Both the position numbers and the translations under genes were made by a program. DNA of 64,000 nt from Bilabrum cf. latius (lineage: Eukaryota > Bigyra: Bicosoecida > Bigyra > Bicosoecida), in NCBI GenBank assembly GCA_965178125.1, contig OZ237735.1, positions 1,798,001 to 1,862,000 of the forward strand. The letters run 5' to 3'. Under the pieces are notes generated by a model. That model was not told the DNA's origin. It worked only from the letters and a program-made list of their open reading frames with translations, and did no database searches. Below, piece by piece: positions 24,401 to 36,619 of the stretch; within the stretch, counting starts at the first letter, position 1, and every line of letters begins with the position of its first letter.

Positions 24401-27400
24401 GAATGCTCTGCACAGCAAAAAAATGCAGCAAGTCCATTGAAATCGAGCGGACCTCACGCTGGGCCGACATCTTGCTGGGGTCTGCAGGCAGAGAATTCAG
24501 CCCAAGCATCCACCCATGCTGCTCCTTTAGCAGATCTGCTTGTCTCACGGTGGAGTCGTACTTGGAATCGACAAGCATCGCTGGAACCACAAGCCCAGAT
24601 CTAGAGGCTGAGGTTGATGCGAGAAGGAACCCATGTTTTGCAGCTGGCGTCGGTAGTGCTGCTAGTTGACTGACTGCTGCGATCAAACTCAACCTTGTGT
24701 GCACGCTCGCAATTTCATCGATTGCAGCGTCAATCCCCGCACCCGCCTGCTGGCGCAGGAAATCTGCCTTTGATATCTACCCTGTGAGCAGCTAGACTGC
24801 TGGGTTGGCTCCCGCAGCTCCTGCCCCGCTTGCAGCGGCCATAAAGGGCAGCGAGAGAGAGGTGCTGACCGCGGGTTCGCCACGCAGTATCGTGCCCGCG
24901 CGGAATAGGTTGCGCAAGAAATTCGATCGCGCCAAAAAGGCTGCATCTTCTGGCAAAAACTCCATGGCAGCAGCATTTACGACAGCCTGGAGCGCCATGG
25001 GACTCGATGTTGCGCTGGCCTCTGAGATAGTCGAAGCCAGTCCGTCTAGCAGGAAGAACGAAGCCAGTTTGGCCCGCACCGCGAGCGGGGCTGGGGCACC
25101 CTAGATAGCCACAGAGTGGTGTCTCTGTGAGGTGTTCGAGTCAATTTGCATCCGTCCCATCTAGGTCGACGAATGTCCCAGGGCTTGCATCGCCCGAAGC
25201 TCCTTTCCGACATGTTCAAAGTAGAGCTTTTTGGTCTTGAAAGCACCAGGGACATGCCTTAGAGCCAACACCTTGGAGAGAAGAAGCTTCGATCCGAGGG
25301 CCAGCGTGCCAAGCGCTGCCAGACCGAAAGCCCTTTGGGCTGCCCGCACAGCTCGCCGCTTCATGATCGCCCTGAGCACCATTGGATGAGCACCAAATCC
25401 GCTCTCAAAGTAGTGACCAGCGGACTTGCAGATGGACTTAATCTGCTCTGCTGGTAGAGTCCCAGTCCAAGCCTGGTACTCCAGCCTGCCTTGGGATGCC
25501 ATCCCTACCAAGGCTGGGCAAAACCCTGCCGCGTCTGCACCAGTAGCAGCTGCTGCACTGGCTGGCCTACCGATCGCGATGTCAGCCAGCCAAGGAGCCG
25601 ACACATCCGTGCCCGGGAGCAGGCTCAAAAGGAGCCTACCCCTAGCTCGGAATGACGCCTTAACCTGCGATCCGCTATTAGGGACGCTAGCCCTGGGCAC
25701 CCGTCGCTCTCTGCTGTCAAGAAGCGATGACTCTTCGCGGTGCAGCGTTGGGGGGGCAAGTGGATCGGCTGCGCCTGCTCCAGATGCAGGGCCACTGGCA
25801 CCTGGGCCATCAACCGATTCAGAACCTCCCTAAAAGTAACCCGAGACTTTCTGGTAGTGACTGGCTTCAGCACTAGCTCCAGCAGCGTACATTGCCTGCT
25901 CCTCTGTGCTCGGCAACGGAATCAGTGCACCGCCAACCGCTGTGCTTGGCAAAAACTATGCGGCTTGCGCCTTCTGGTCGCGCAAAGTCTGCCGAATGCG
26001 TGCTCGAGCAAGGCACAACTCCTCATAAACAGTCTTGATGTCGCTTGACGGGGAGGTTGCACAGTCTTCAGACACCGACATCACAACCGTTGGTGCAACT
26101 ACTCCTAGTAGACTGCACGCCGTTCGGAGCGCCTCCTTCCACGCGCCTGTCATGCGAAGCAAAGCTGCAAAGAAAAGGCTTTCCTCAGGGAGAGACCGCT
26201 TGCCCTTGTCTCGCACAGAGGCAGCTGAATCACCAAGCACCGAGTCGTAGTGGTCGAACAATAGGACAGACAATCGCTTGGATGCGTCCGCACGAGCTCC
26301 GACACTCTCGGACATGCCAAGCTTTCCAACTGGAGAGTCTGACGCAGCAACCTTGACTGCCAACGCCTTGCAGAAGCACTCCCTCCACCACAAATCCGGC
26401 CTCATGCCAGCAGCAAGAGCAGGGGTACTCTTGAAATCCTTGCCAGCTGCCAAGAGTGGACCTCCAACAGTTGCCTTGCGGAAAGCCCTCACGACCTTGC
26501 CCCAGTCTTCCAGTGCGAGATCATCTGACTGTCCCAGTCTCCACTGGGTATCCCACGAGGGCAGGCTTTCCACCTGACAATCGGCTGCCAATCGCGCAGC
26601 TTGCATGGCAGCGCACACATCATCCGCTACTTCCGTTTTAGAAGCCTGAACCCCAAACGAGTCGAATCCATCGCCTACCAATGGGTCTATCCCGTGGCGA
26701 AGCACAGGGTCACTCAGTAGAGCCCCGATCGCCTCCTCTTCTTCCTCCTCGCCGAGTCCCTGACTGACCATCATCGATATCTTGGAAGCAGCGATAGTCA
26801 GGGTACCTGCAACTGCCAACAGCCGCGGGACACCCCGCTGCACATCTTCAAGCATTCCAGGCCTCATCCGTGACACATCGGCGATTCCAAGACCAGGGAT
26901 ATCATCGATCTCGCCTTGCTCCTGTGCAAGACGCCCGGCAAGGACCGCACCGGCTTGCGCAGGCGATTTGTCTTGAATAGCCCCGCCGTGAAGCTGCAGA
27001 ACCGCAACTATGTCTGCTTGGGATTGCGTTGCAGCGCTCGAGACTGACACACGCTTCGAGGACGCAGCTGCTTCGTCTGCAATGGATGCTCCATCTACAG
27101 CGATTGTTTCACGAGGCGCCGTATCATTCATGGAAGAGGATGAATTCATAGTGTTCGCTGCATCAACCATTCGCCTCATGTTGCCGCGTGCCGCATCTTG
27201 AAGCTCTGGCAGAGAACTGCACAGCTTGTCGAGCTCAAGAGCTGCGCTGCACAGTTTGGGAACAATACGAGCAGCGACGGATGGGAAGCCTTGCAGGAGC
27301 ACTGTATTTCCGATAGCGACCATCGGCAGCAAAGAGCACACGATAGAAGCCCCGAGTGCTTTGGCAACCGCGTCTTGGTTGGCCCCCAACCCGATCGCAC

Positions 27401-30400
27401 GCCTCCCACTGGCGACAAAACGAACAGAGCATCCGTACACTAAGTTCGAAAATTGGAGCCAGTCTCGAAATGGCGCCTGCAGTAGCGGCCGCAAGTCATC
27501 GCTGGGGAGCCTGGACGCGGGCTCAATCACAGTGCCGAGCCCACGTTCTTCGGACCCACTCTCCTTGCTCTCGGAAGCACCAGCACCATTCGAGCCAAGT
27601 TCAACTGGGCCGCCACCTGCTGACACAGAGGCAACGGACTAGAACTCAGCTACAAGCCGTTCCAGCTTATCCACATCACTCCTCGCTTGCATCGACTGCA
27701 GCTGTGCTAGAGCTCCGTGACCAAGGGAGAATGCCACCGCACCGAGAGTCGCACTCACCTAGCCGTGCACGGAATTGGAACCTGTGGTTCCAGCGCTGAT
27801 TTCATTCTCAAAGCTATCATGTTGCCATTCCATTAGTGCCTAGATGGCGCCAAAGTCAGATGCTAAGCCATGCACAGCTTCAATATTCGCAAGGGACTGC
27901 AGAAAGCCACCGAGCGCTGCCCCCTCCCGGCTCCTTGGCTTGATCTCTCCCGTTGATAGCATTCGGATGAGGCGCCGGAAAAAGCCGACTTTGATTTCAA
28001 GGGACACAAATGACGGCATTGCTCCGCTTGTGACGAACTTGCATCCCGCCAGTCGCATGTTGTGCACAATTGGACCCAGGACAGGTGAGTCTTTCGCCTC
28101 AAGCAAGCGCAGCGCCATCTTCCCGCATGGGTCAGCATCCGTCCCTGGAGGCACAGTGTCGATGAGCGCTCCCGATCGGGAGTCAATCCCAGCCAGTGCA
28201 AAAGCAAACATGCTTGCGTTGCCAAGCAACACTGCCGGAACGAGCTGAAGGGCGTTTGTTGCGCTTGGCCAATCCCCAAGCCCAACCGCGTAGGGATGGA
28301 TGTTAGCATGGCGCAACCATTCGACATTGCCGAGGATCAAATCCCCGATCTGGGCGGCTGCTTGTGCTCCGGTCTTTGTCAGTGTACCGCGCGAGGCCGG
28401 CAGCATGCAACCAAGCAGTGCGAACGCTTCCAGCAAGCAATGTGAGGACGGTTCTGCGCACAGAGGTGCAGCTGCCGGTGCTGCGCACCCAGTCGCTCCA
28501 GGCAACGTCACACTGAAGCTATGCTAAAGCAGTGCATTAATGACACCCAAGACAGCAACAATGGCATCGCCTCTGGTGGACGGCATTGGTTTCAGCAGCT
28601 CCTAGTTCTGCAGCTCAACGGCAGCACTCAGATCGCGGTGGTGCTGTAGGGTAACATCTGCAGCAGTGGGTCCATGACTGGTTGCAGGCGCTCCTGGCGC
28701 TGGTGCTGGTGCTGGCGCTGACTGTGCAGCAGCACGCTCTTGCTCGTACTGCACCCTTAGCTGCTCCCTGAACGCGGCTTCATCGAGCATGGTTCGGGCT
28801 TGGGTACACATTTCGCAAGTAGCCGTGCCCGGCTTGTTCTAATACGTGCAGGCTGCGCACGTCCACCCTGCTTGTTCCTGGAGAACGTTCAGCCCACTGG
28901 GTTTCGGATTGGAGCACATCTGACACTGCATGTCTGCCTCGGAGTTCTAGAAAGTGCACGATGCACACTACCACGGCCCGGACGCTGCACCCCCTCCTGA
29001 TGCTGTCAGCTTGGCCGCAATCCATTCGTCGAATGAACCGATTGGGGCTGCCCCGGACGAAGAAGACGCTGGCCCAGACGGGGTTGTCTCTGCTACTGCT
29101 CGCTCCATTACCTCGCGCGCCCTCGCTTCGTCCCGCATGTTCGATATGTACTCATCGATGATACGACAGTCGCGCTGTTGACCAATGAAGGCCTCTAAGG
29201 TTCCCTGCTCGGACGATTCTGTCAAACTAGCTGCTCCAGGCGATGACCGGCGGAGGACATGCTCAAAGCTGAGCCTCCCAAAAAAGTCATTCGGGGCATC
29301 TGGCCAATGTGCTGCATCTACCCGCACTCGCAAGCTCCGGATATCGGGCGCATCGTTGGGGTTACCAAAGTTCAGGATTCTTGGTGCCTCGCTGTTGCAG
29401 ATCGCCGGCCCCCTTGTACTACTGATCAAATGGTCGTGCTGGTGCCTTGATGCCACGAAGCTGTTGAAGTCTTGTATCGACTTGAAATGGATCATGTCGT
29501 CGTTATACCGAACTTGCGCTCCAATCCCATCGAAAGTTGCAGCGGGATATAGCTTCTAGTCGCTCTCGCAATTGGCATCGATAGGCCCGATGAGCTGGGA
29601 TTTGTCTACGGCAAAGTAAACCTGGCCCGACTGGGGCTTCGACGTGTCAGCAAGCACAACCACGACTGTCACGGTGGAGTCCCCCCCGAACGGGTGCTCT
29701 CCTAGCGCAGACACAGGCTCTGTAGCTCTGTAAACGACCCCGTCCCGCGATCGAATCACCCATGAAGACTCGCATTTGTTGAAAGCAATGGGACCGTGGA
29801 ACGGCAAGGCCACGATCCCAATGCTCACGTGCTTGGCAGCCGGACTTCGAGCGAGCTTGAACGAGAAGCACGACACTTTTGATGTGATGGCGTGCGGAAT
29901 TATTCCCATCGCATCTTCAGTTTGGCTTGTCACCTAGAGGTCGTTGCTCGACCTAGCAATGTTCACGCTGCTGGTAGGGTGGAACGAATGCGTCTGGTGA
30001 TGACCACCAAACCATGCTACGCGAGGCTAGATATTCTGTACTCCCACAGACTCGATAGCCGCATCCCCGAGCGCGTCCTGCGCCCCATCCACCGGCACCG
30101 CGTCGCTGTCCTCCAGCCTGGAAAGACCCCCTGTCCCATCTGCCGCAGCCCCTCCCAGTGAGACCCCGCGCTGGATGGACCGGAGTGCTGCCCGGTGCTG
30201 GATCAGCTTCTGAAAGTGTGCCCGCTCGCCCTGAGGCTTTATCCACGAGGCAGCCTCTACGCAGGCCTTCGCTAACAGAAGCCTAATCTGCTTGCTGGGC
30301 AGCTCGGCTTGTGCTGCCGCGGAGTCTGGGAGCATTGCTCTGAGAGCCTGCAGGAGGCAAGAGCAGCTGCCAGAAGCTAATGCTAAACGTAGCAGAGCTT

Positions 30401-31763
30401 CGACGGCTCTGGAAACTACCTTAACGTGCGCATTGTCTGGATTGGTGACTTCATAGGTGGATGACGGAACCGGAGGCTGTTCAATGCCGGCGGATGCAGC
30501 TTGTACCACAGCGCCTGGGTTCAAGACCGGGTAGGCGCTGCTGACGCCAGCGTACTGCATCCTGCTCCCATCAATGATCCTTGCAAGAGCACCGCGCAGC
30601 TTCATGAGGACTCCGCCTGCATGTGTGCGCTTGATTGGCACGGGAGGCCTGCCTGCGGCATCAGCGGCCAACAGGCCGTCAGCAGACTCTGGCACTGCGA
30701 GTACATCACAAGCGAGCAGGCCGTGCGCATTGCACTGTCCGTGGTGGCCATCAAAATCTAGGCGCACTCCACTGAGGCCGAGCTTTGCGATGTGCTTCCC
30801 CACTTCGACGTCCACAGAGCCAGTCCCTGCAGCGAGGGCTTCGCCTGAAACTGTTGCGACCGCGCGCACTACACCGTCTCGGCCTTGCAGCGACACCCGC
30901 AGTGATTTGGGCAGCAGGCGCATGGAACAACGTATTTTCACTGACACTGGCGTCATTCCAGCGCCTGATTCGTCATCTCTAACCTCCCAAAACGACTTGG
31001 ATGAGTTTCGCTCCGACTCCCACACCCGACCCTGCAGTGCCCTCCCCGGCTGAGAGACGCGGCTGGAAGAGCTCGACGCCTTCGCCTTGTCCGGCGCAAA
31101 TGCTACTCGGCTTGGGTCTGGCATGGGAACAGCCGCCCATGCTTCGAACAGCGCCATGGTCGCCGACTCCTTCTCGAGGTGCTGGTTGAGGTCGCGGAGG
31201 GCCTGCACCGCATCAGGGCCGCCCCCGTTGATCCTGTCTGCGAGGGCGGAGAGACCCTGCAGGAAGGGACCAACCAGGCGCTGCAGCCCTGATTCCGTCT
31301 GTATCCCGTAGTAGAGGCCAAGAGAGCCCGCGGCGAGTCCCTCCGGGGGCGATGCAGAAGCCCCGCCTTCGGCCAATGAGCCCCGGCGCTGCTCGTTGTA
31401 CAGCTCCATGAGACCCTGTAAGAACGCAGCTCTGCGCTCAAATGCGGCCTCGTGGCCAGGTACAGCTGGGACAGTCGCTTCTAGCTGCAACCTCATTCGT
31501 GCGAGTGGGTCATCAGCTTTGGGCATACCCGCGTCCACCGTGGCCCTGCCGCGTCGGCACTGCCGCAAGGCCTCTTCTCGCAACTCCGGACTGAGCCGAA
31601 AGGCATCCAGCTCTTCGTCTCCGGCAATTGCCACGCCAGTTTCGTCATCGACTAAGCTAATGGTTCGCTGCAGTTCCGCGTCGTTGAAGAGAATGTCGAC
31701 AGCACGCCCTGGAAAATTAGGGTTCTGCAGAATTGCGTTGATTTCCTCCCGTTTCGCTTTCAT
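18423..31763 (-). CDS. Giant single-exon HECT E3 ubiquitin ligase
   Basis: One uninterrupted frame of 4,446 codons from ATG 31763 to TGA (followed at once by a second TGA), carrying 24 in-frame TAGs and no TAA or TGA. Domains in order: helical N-terminus; SPRY/B30.2-like domain at about 610-750 (VSCFSFKLARSPAAKHVSIG ... QVYFAVDKSQLIGPI ... KLYPAATFDGIGAQVRY); two RanBP2-type zinc fingers at about 930-990 (WQCASCTFQN...CQMC and WTCAACTYQN...CEMC, where the Q is TAG); a long helical middle; two UBA domains at about 3030-3130 (LPVAIKALELHQDKMDEAAN and LCYRALEMFQDNRDAAATWV); a CUB-like beta region near 3575-3615 (HPYFQRCDYPGEVVIEGARG); and a C-terminal HECT domain from about 4090. The catalytic Cys is in GHTCFFQVEMP, near residue 4413. 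It should accept ubiquitin from an E2 and pass it to substrates. It resembles the very large HERC/HECTD/UPL ligases in style, but I cannot assign an orthologue. Confidence 0.93.
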
Positions 31764-32300
31764 TAGAGGGACAGAAGACTCCTATCCCATACTGATATAT
31801 TTGAATTCTGCAGGACACGGGATCTAACGTGGTGCACCAAAGCTGTGGGTGCTCCAAGTATCAAGATCCACGATTGTGATTGGCTATAAATAGCCCTAAA
31901 CAAGCAAGGAATATTGGGTAGGCCAACTAAGTACGAATAAAGGTATCAAATCTAAAACAATGGAGAATTGTCGCCAAAGGTGGCTGAAAAGGCGGCAGCA
32001 GACCTCAAGAACACTGCTCTCATTCACTACAAACAAGCTCACGTCAGTTCTCGAATCAGAAGCGTACCGCCCTATCTTGCGCTTTCAAGCGAGAGTAAAC
32101 TTGTTGAATTGATGTATTGGGAAAGGGTGCTGTGCTGGAATAGGCTGAGCAAGCAGTGTCTGCTCCTGCACTTTCTCCAGCCACACAATGGTAACGTGCA
32201 AATTGAGGAAATAGGAATCCACCGTTCGGAATCATAATAGCCTTCCGGATTGACGAAGTGCAATTGGGGACGTGTCAGAGCCAGCACAAAAGGTTTGACT
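31764..32300. other. Divergent intergenic region, HECT ligase / lumazine synthase
   Basis: 537 bases between divergent starts. A 50-codon ATG frame begins near 31960 on the plus strand but shows no recognisable sequence. No RNA gene or repeat seen. Presumably holds both promoters. Confidence 0.35.
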
Positions 32301-32887
32301 ATGGCGTCGTCTGGGGAAGGTATTAAGGTATGATTCAGATCGTTGAAGTAGTAGGACATGCTACCCTAGTGTATCATTTTTACGATTGCCTACCAGAATT
32401 GTTAGCGTATACAGACCACGCTGTTTCGCAGGGCATTGCTGCAAGAGAGACTGATGGTGCGGGGCTGAAAGTAGTGGTTATAAGGACAGCATGGAATGAG
32501 AAGATTATTGGGGCGCTATCGTCCGGGTGCACTGGTGAGCTTGGCAGGCTGGGTGCAACTGACATAGTTGAAGTCTAGGTTCCCGGCTCCTACGAGCTTC
32601 CACTCGCCGCAAAAACAGCGATTCGCAAGTATAAGCCAGACGCTGTAATCTGTCTTGGGTGTCTGATAAAAGGAGATACAATGCACTTCGAGTATATCTG
32701 CGAAGCGGTGACACAGGGGATCATGCGAGTGCAGTTGGACACTGGCATCCCAGTCATTTTTGGTGTCTTGGCTTGCTTGACGGAACAGTAGGCGTTGGAT
32801 AGGGCAGGGCTAAGTGGTAAAGGCAGAAATCATGGCATAGAATGGGCCCAATCGGCTGTATAGATGGCTCGGCTTACCCAGGGCTGA
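32301..32887 (+). CDS. RIB4: 6,7-dimethyl-8-ribityllumazine synthase
   Basis: Penultimate enzyme of riboflavin synthesis; condenses the ribitylamino-uracil with dihydroxybutanone phosphate. Exon 1 (32301-32327) encodes MASSGEGIK; exon 2 (32432-32887) continues [20 protein letters not shown]. Total 160 residues, the normal family size. Conserved blocks are present: [12 protein letters not shown] (substrate-binding aromatic/Asn), [28 protein letters not shown] with the catalytic His, [20 protein letters not shown], and [16 protein letters not shown]. Three Gln are TAG, including [10 protein letters not shown] and the first or second Q of TEQQAL. Ends in TGA at 32885. Animals lack this enzyme, so its presence points to a riboflavin-prototrophic microbe, alga, plant or fungus-like organism. 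Confidence 0.95.
32328..32431 (+). other. Spliceosomal intron in lumazine synthase gene (104 nt)
   Basis: Starts GTATGA after AAG of exon 1 and ends TTTCGCAG. Phase 0. Its removal gives a start-to-stop protein of correct size; without it no ATG-led frame of family type exists. Confidence 0.75.
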
Positions 32888-33003
32888 TTATTGCCTGGTT
32901 GACAAGCATGCGATTTTGACGGAACTGACTGCGTGCACCACGAAGCTTTGACAAGCAACTGCAGAACATTATAAAATTACAGTCAGACCCGAAGCCCGTG
33001 CCA

Positions 33004-36000
33004 TCATAGACCGGTCTTCATTCCACCGGGACTGCTCTGCTCCGCTCCCTTGCCCTGGCCCTGCATCATCGCTGCCATGATGTCGTCGAGCTCCTGCAGC
33101 TGAGCCCCGCTGGGGTCAACTGCTTTGGCACTCCCTTTGGTAGGTGACGCTGGGCCCAGAGCCTGTCCATCCCTATGCTAGGCCCCAGGTGCGGCGGGGG
33201 CCCCCTGCCCTATGCACTTTGTGGCTCGTGCCGCAACCATTCCAAGCGCAGCTCCGACCGCCGCAACCCATGGATCGGCAGAGTCCTAGGATGAAACACT
33301 GTTACCATGTGCTATACCGGGTACTGTTTGTGCAGGGCAGCCAAGGGCTGCCGCGGCCGCGTGCCTGTCTACCTGACCTCCGCTTGAGAGAGATAGGGCA
33401 CCCATGCCCATCCCAGCGGCGGTCGCCGCCTCCACTGCCCTACCTTCGCGCAACCTAGCCGCGCCAATCGCAAGAAGAGCTGCAGCGGCGCCAGAGCGAG
33501 GTGCATCGTAGGGTACACGCTTGCCAGGTGCGAGCCAGGAGAGCGCCTGCTCTTCGCAGCGAGCAACGGCAGACCGCTGCATTTTCGCCATGGACGCCGC
33601 TGTCTGCTCCAACAGGCGACTGCTTGTACGGTCAGCGGCTGCTAGAGCAGCGCGTGAGGCTCGGATTCCAACCACTAGAGCCTACATGCCCGCTGTCTCG
33701 CACGAATCAACGATTAGCGAGACCATGCGCCGAACCTAGTCGCTGCTGTAGCTAGCCATTACCTCGGGATCTACACTGCAAGCAGCGCTCAAAGCAGACC
33801 GCACCGCTGGATCGCCGCACATAGGATGCTTTGAAACAACGCCTAGAGCCATTGAGATGGCATTCACTCCCATAAGCATTTCATCAACCTGTCGACAGGT
33901 CGATTCATCCAAAGCGTCGCTGTCCATTGCGGCGGCTCCAGCCCCGAATAACCTGCCGAAAGCCGGCCGGATTGCGTCGCGGCAATACTCGATTCGCTCC
34001 TTTCCAGCAACAATCAGCCTCCTGAGCTCCGTGCTGGCGATGTCTTCACCCTTCTTCACGGCAGTGGAGGCGTCTGCACGTCCGCTGCGACCAATGGTGG
34101 ACATGATGGACCCTCGAACCGCCCCGGTCCAGGCAACACATGAAAGGATCGTACTTGCCGCATCGCTGTACGACCCTGCTGCAGTTTGCTGTTGCGACAG
34201 CTGTTCCATGCAGCTCGGAATCACGTGCAATGGAGGCAGGTGCAGCTCAAGGCTAGAGCTTCCCTCTGCGTCGCTGGAGTCTGGGACGAGACGCACCGCC
34301 GCCCCCGGTCGAAGACTAGATGGGACTTCCAGAGCACCTGCACCGGCGCATGAGCCGGTAGCTACACTGCCGGCCATCTTGTACGTGCCGTGGCACAGCG
34401 TATCTAGCCGAGCCATGTCTTTCATCGCCTTGGACAAGTGTTCGATGGCCTTGGAGCTAGTGCCCTCACCCGAACGAGTGATTGCCGACAGCGCTGCCTG
34501 CAGACTGTGCGACTGCACCCTCACAGATAGACACGCGGAAAGCAGCACAGCCGACTCCTAGGACTTGTGTTCGCCATGCTCTCTTTCTCCCGCTCGGCAT
34601 AACATGTCCAGTCGCAACAAAGGCCTGCGCAGCTTGTCGACAGCCTCACCGAATCGGTCCGCCGCGATGAGGTCTTTGGTCTGCCGAATGCTCTCGCACA
34701 CTTTGCCGAGACGAAGCACCACGCTCTCTTGCACGACCACCGACACTTCACTAACAGTTGCTGCCGATGCACCTCCACTGGCCGCTCCCCCAGCAGCGCC
34801 GCCCTCTTCGCCGCCGGATCCACGTGGTGCCCTCTTGGGCGACAGCAGAAGAGCCGCCCCCCTCTGATCCAGCTTGCGCATGGCCTCGTCCTCCGCATCC
34901 TCGCAGGCCACGTCCACAGTTGAAGCCTTGGTCACCGCAGGAAGTCCCAGCATCACTTGCAGTGCCGTCACGTAGTCGTACACGAACAGCACCCGCACTC
35001 GCTGGGACCCTTCCATGTCAAGACGCGCAATGGCAGATTCCTCGCCTGCAACGGACGAGTCAAACTCCACTGCAGGGGAGCCTTGGCTCTTCCGCTTCAG
35101 CGGCGAGAAAAGGCCCCGGACGCCTCGAGCCCCTGAATGTGACCCCGAAGCGGTTGTCGCTGGGACGTGGTCGGCTGAAGGCCCTGCCGTCGACCCCGCC
35201 GCCTTTGGACGGAGCGGTGCCCTGCTTTTGAGCAGCTTGACCACCGGCAAGTGCCTGAAGCCGTGCTTGTTCATCGCCTCGAGCGCCTTGTCCACGGCAG
35301 CCTCCTGCTCGAGGAGGAGCAAGGGGTCCCACGTCATGGAGGAGAGGTGGACGGGCTCCATGAGATCGACTTCATGGTCAGCTGCAATGACTTTCTTGAC
35401 GCTGTGGGTGGAGAGGAGGCGCAGAAGGGAAATTCGTGCAACGTCGGGCTATCGAGGCAAGACTGAATCCGGAGGGCACGCTGAGCATCACATTTTGAGT
35501 GCAGGCGCAAAGTGATACAGCCGCAGAACTGGCTCTTACATGTCATGTACTGTGATAATTCCGCATATCAACCCTTCATCGGATGGTTCATGCAGCACGA
35601 CGGCAGTGCAGCGCCGCTTTGCCATCGCCTTGGCGCAGTCAATGATGCTGGAGTCAGATGCCATGACCAGAGCACCAGAAGACTTGTGATAGCCATCAGT
35701 CCCCGTACTACCGGATCTAGTCCTGCCGTCCTTTTCCGCAGCGGCTGATTTGGCGGCCTGAAGCCCCAGCAGCGCCCCAATGTTGGAGATCGATGATACC
35801 AAACTCGAGCCAATGCTACCCCAACCGCTCCCACCTGTAGCTGCAGCAGCTTCGCCTTCTTGCTAGTTACGAATGAGCCTCACGACATTCCGGATGTCGA
35901 GACAGTCAATCACGGTATGCTTAGCAGAATCTATCCTCCGAATGATTGGGATGTGCTTCACACCTAGCCGCATCATCTTTGCCTGTACTGCTACGATGTC

Positions 36001-36234
36001 GTCGTTAACCTCAGAAATTGATGCAAACTCAACACCTTTGGTCATAATTGTTTCCAATTTAGTGGCCTTTTTGTCTAGACCCCGCAGCAGCAGACGCCTT
36101 ACTAAGTCCTGTTCGCTAACAAGACCTGCCAGGCTACCATCATGAGATACAACGGCAAGCGCCGTAGCACCTTGCTCTTTCATCATTTTGGCGGCATCGA
36201 AAGCCGACGACGTTGCCAATATCGTTCGTGGCAT
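33004..36234 (-). CDS. CBS-domain protein with long helical C-terminus
   Basis: A single 1,076-residue frame from ATG 36234 to TGA 33004, with nine in-frame TAGs. The N-terminal 124 residues form a CBS pair (AFDAAKMMKEQGATALAVVS and SLAGLVSEQDLVRRLLLRG; then ISEVNDDIVAVQAKMMRLGV followed by HIPIIRR). A second set follows at about 170-320 (DCAKAMAKRRCTAVVLHE...GIITVHDM; VDKALEAMNKHGFRHLPVV). Such modules bind adenine nucleotides and sense energy state. The remaining roughly 700 residues are Ala/Ser-rich helices (for example SIRQTKDLIAADRFGEAVDK and AIEHLSKAMKDMARLDTLCH) without a recognised domain. N-terminal layout recalls fungal CBS/PB1 proteins, but no PB1 domain is seen. Function is unknown; converges on lumazine synthase with 116 bases between stops. 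Confidence 0.8.
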
Positions 36235-36619
36235 GGCACAACTTGTTGCAGATAGACCAACGTACAGGAAAAATCTCGATTAATTGTAGTACCGTGCTAT
36301 TTAGTCATCGAAAATACATGAAAAAGGATATTCCTAGCACAACGAAGACCCAAATTGTCTTCTATCAATAACTATGTCAAGCAATAAACCGACTGGTAGC
36401 ACAAAATCGTTGAAAAGGTTCCGAAATCCAAGAGTTGTGCCGCCGAAGTGGCTGGCCAGCCGAGCCGATATCGATTTGGCTTGCGGACGAACAATGACGC
36501 CGTAGCAGATCGCATAGATAAGGAGATAGTGCTGTACATTTATTGCTTCGGTTTCTACCAAGTTATGGGCTCGCGGTAATCACAAAGAGGCGCAGCGGGA
36601 TCCGCACCTCGTTGAGATT
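36235..36619. other. Divergent intergenic region, CBS protein / cyclin
   Basis: 385 bases between divergent genes. The cyclin frame is open upstream of its first good ATG (back to about 36530), so part of this may be cyclin coding sequence or a first exon. Nothing else recognised. Confidence 0.3.
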
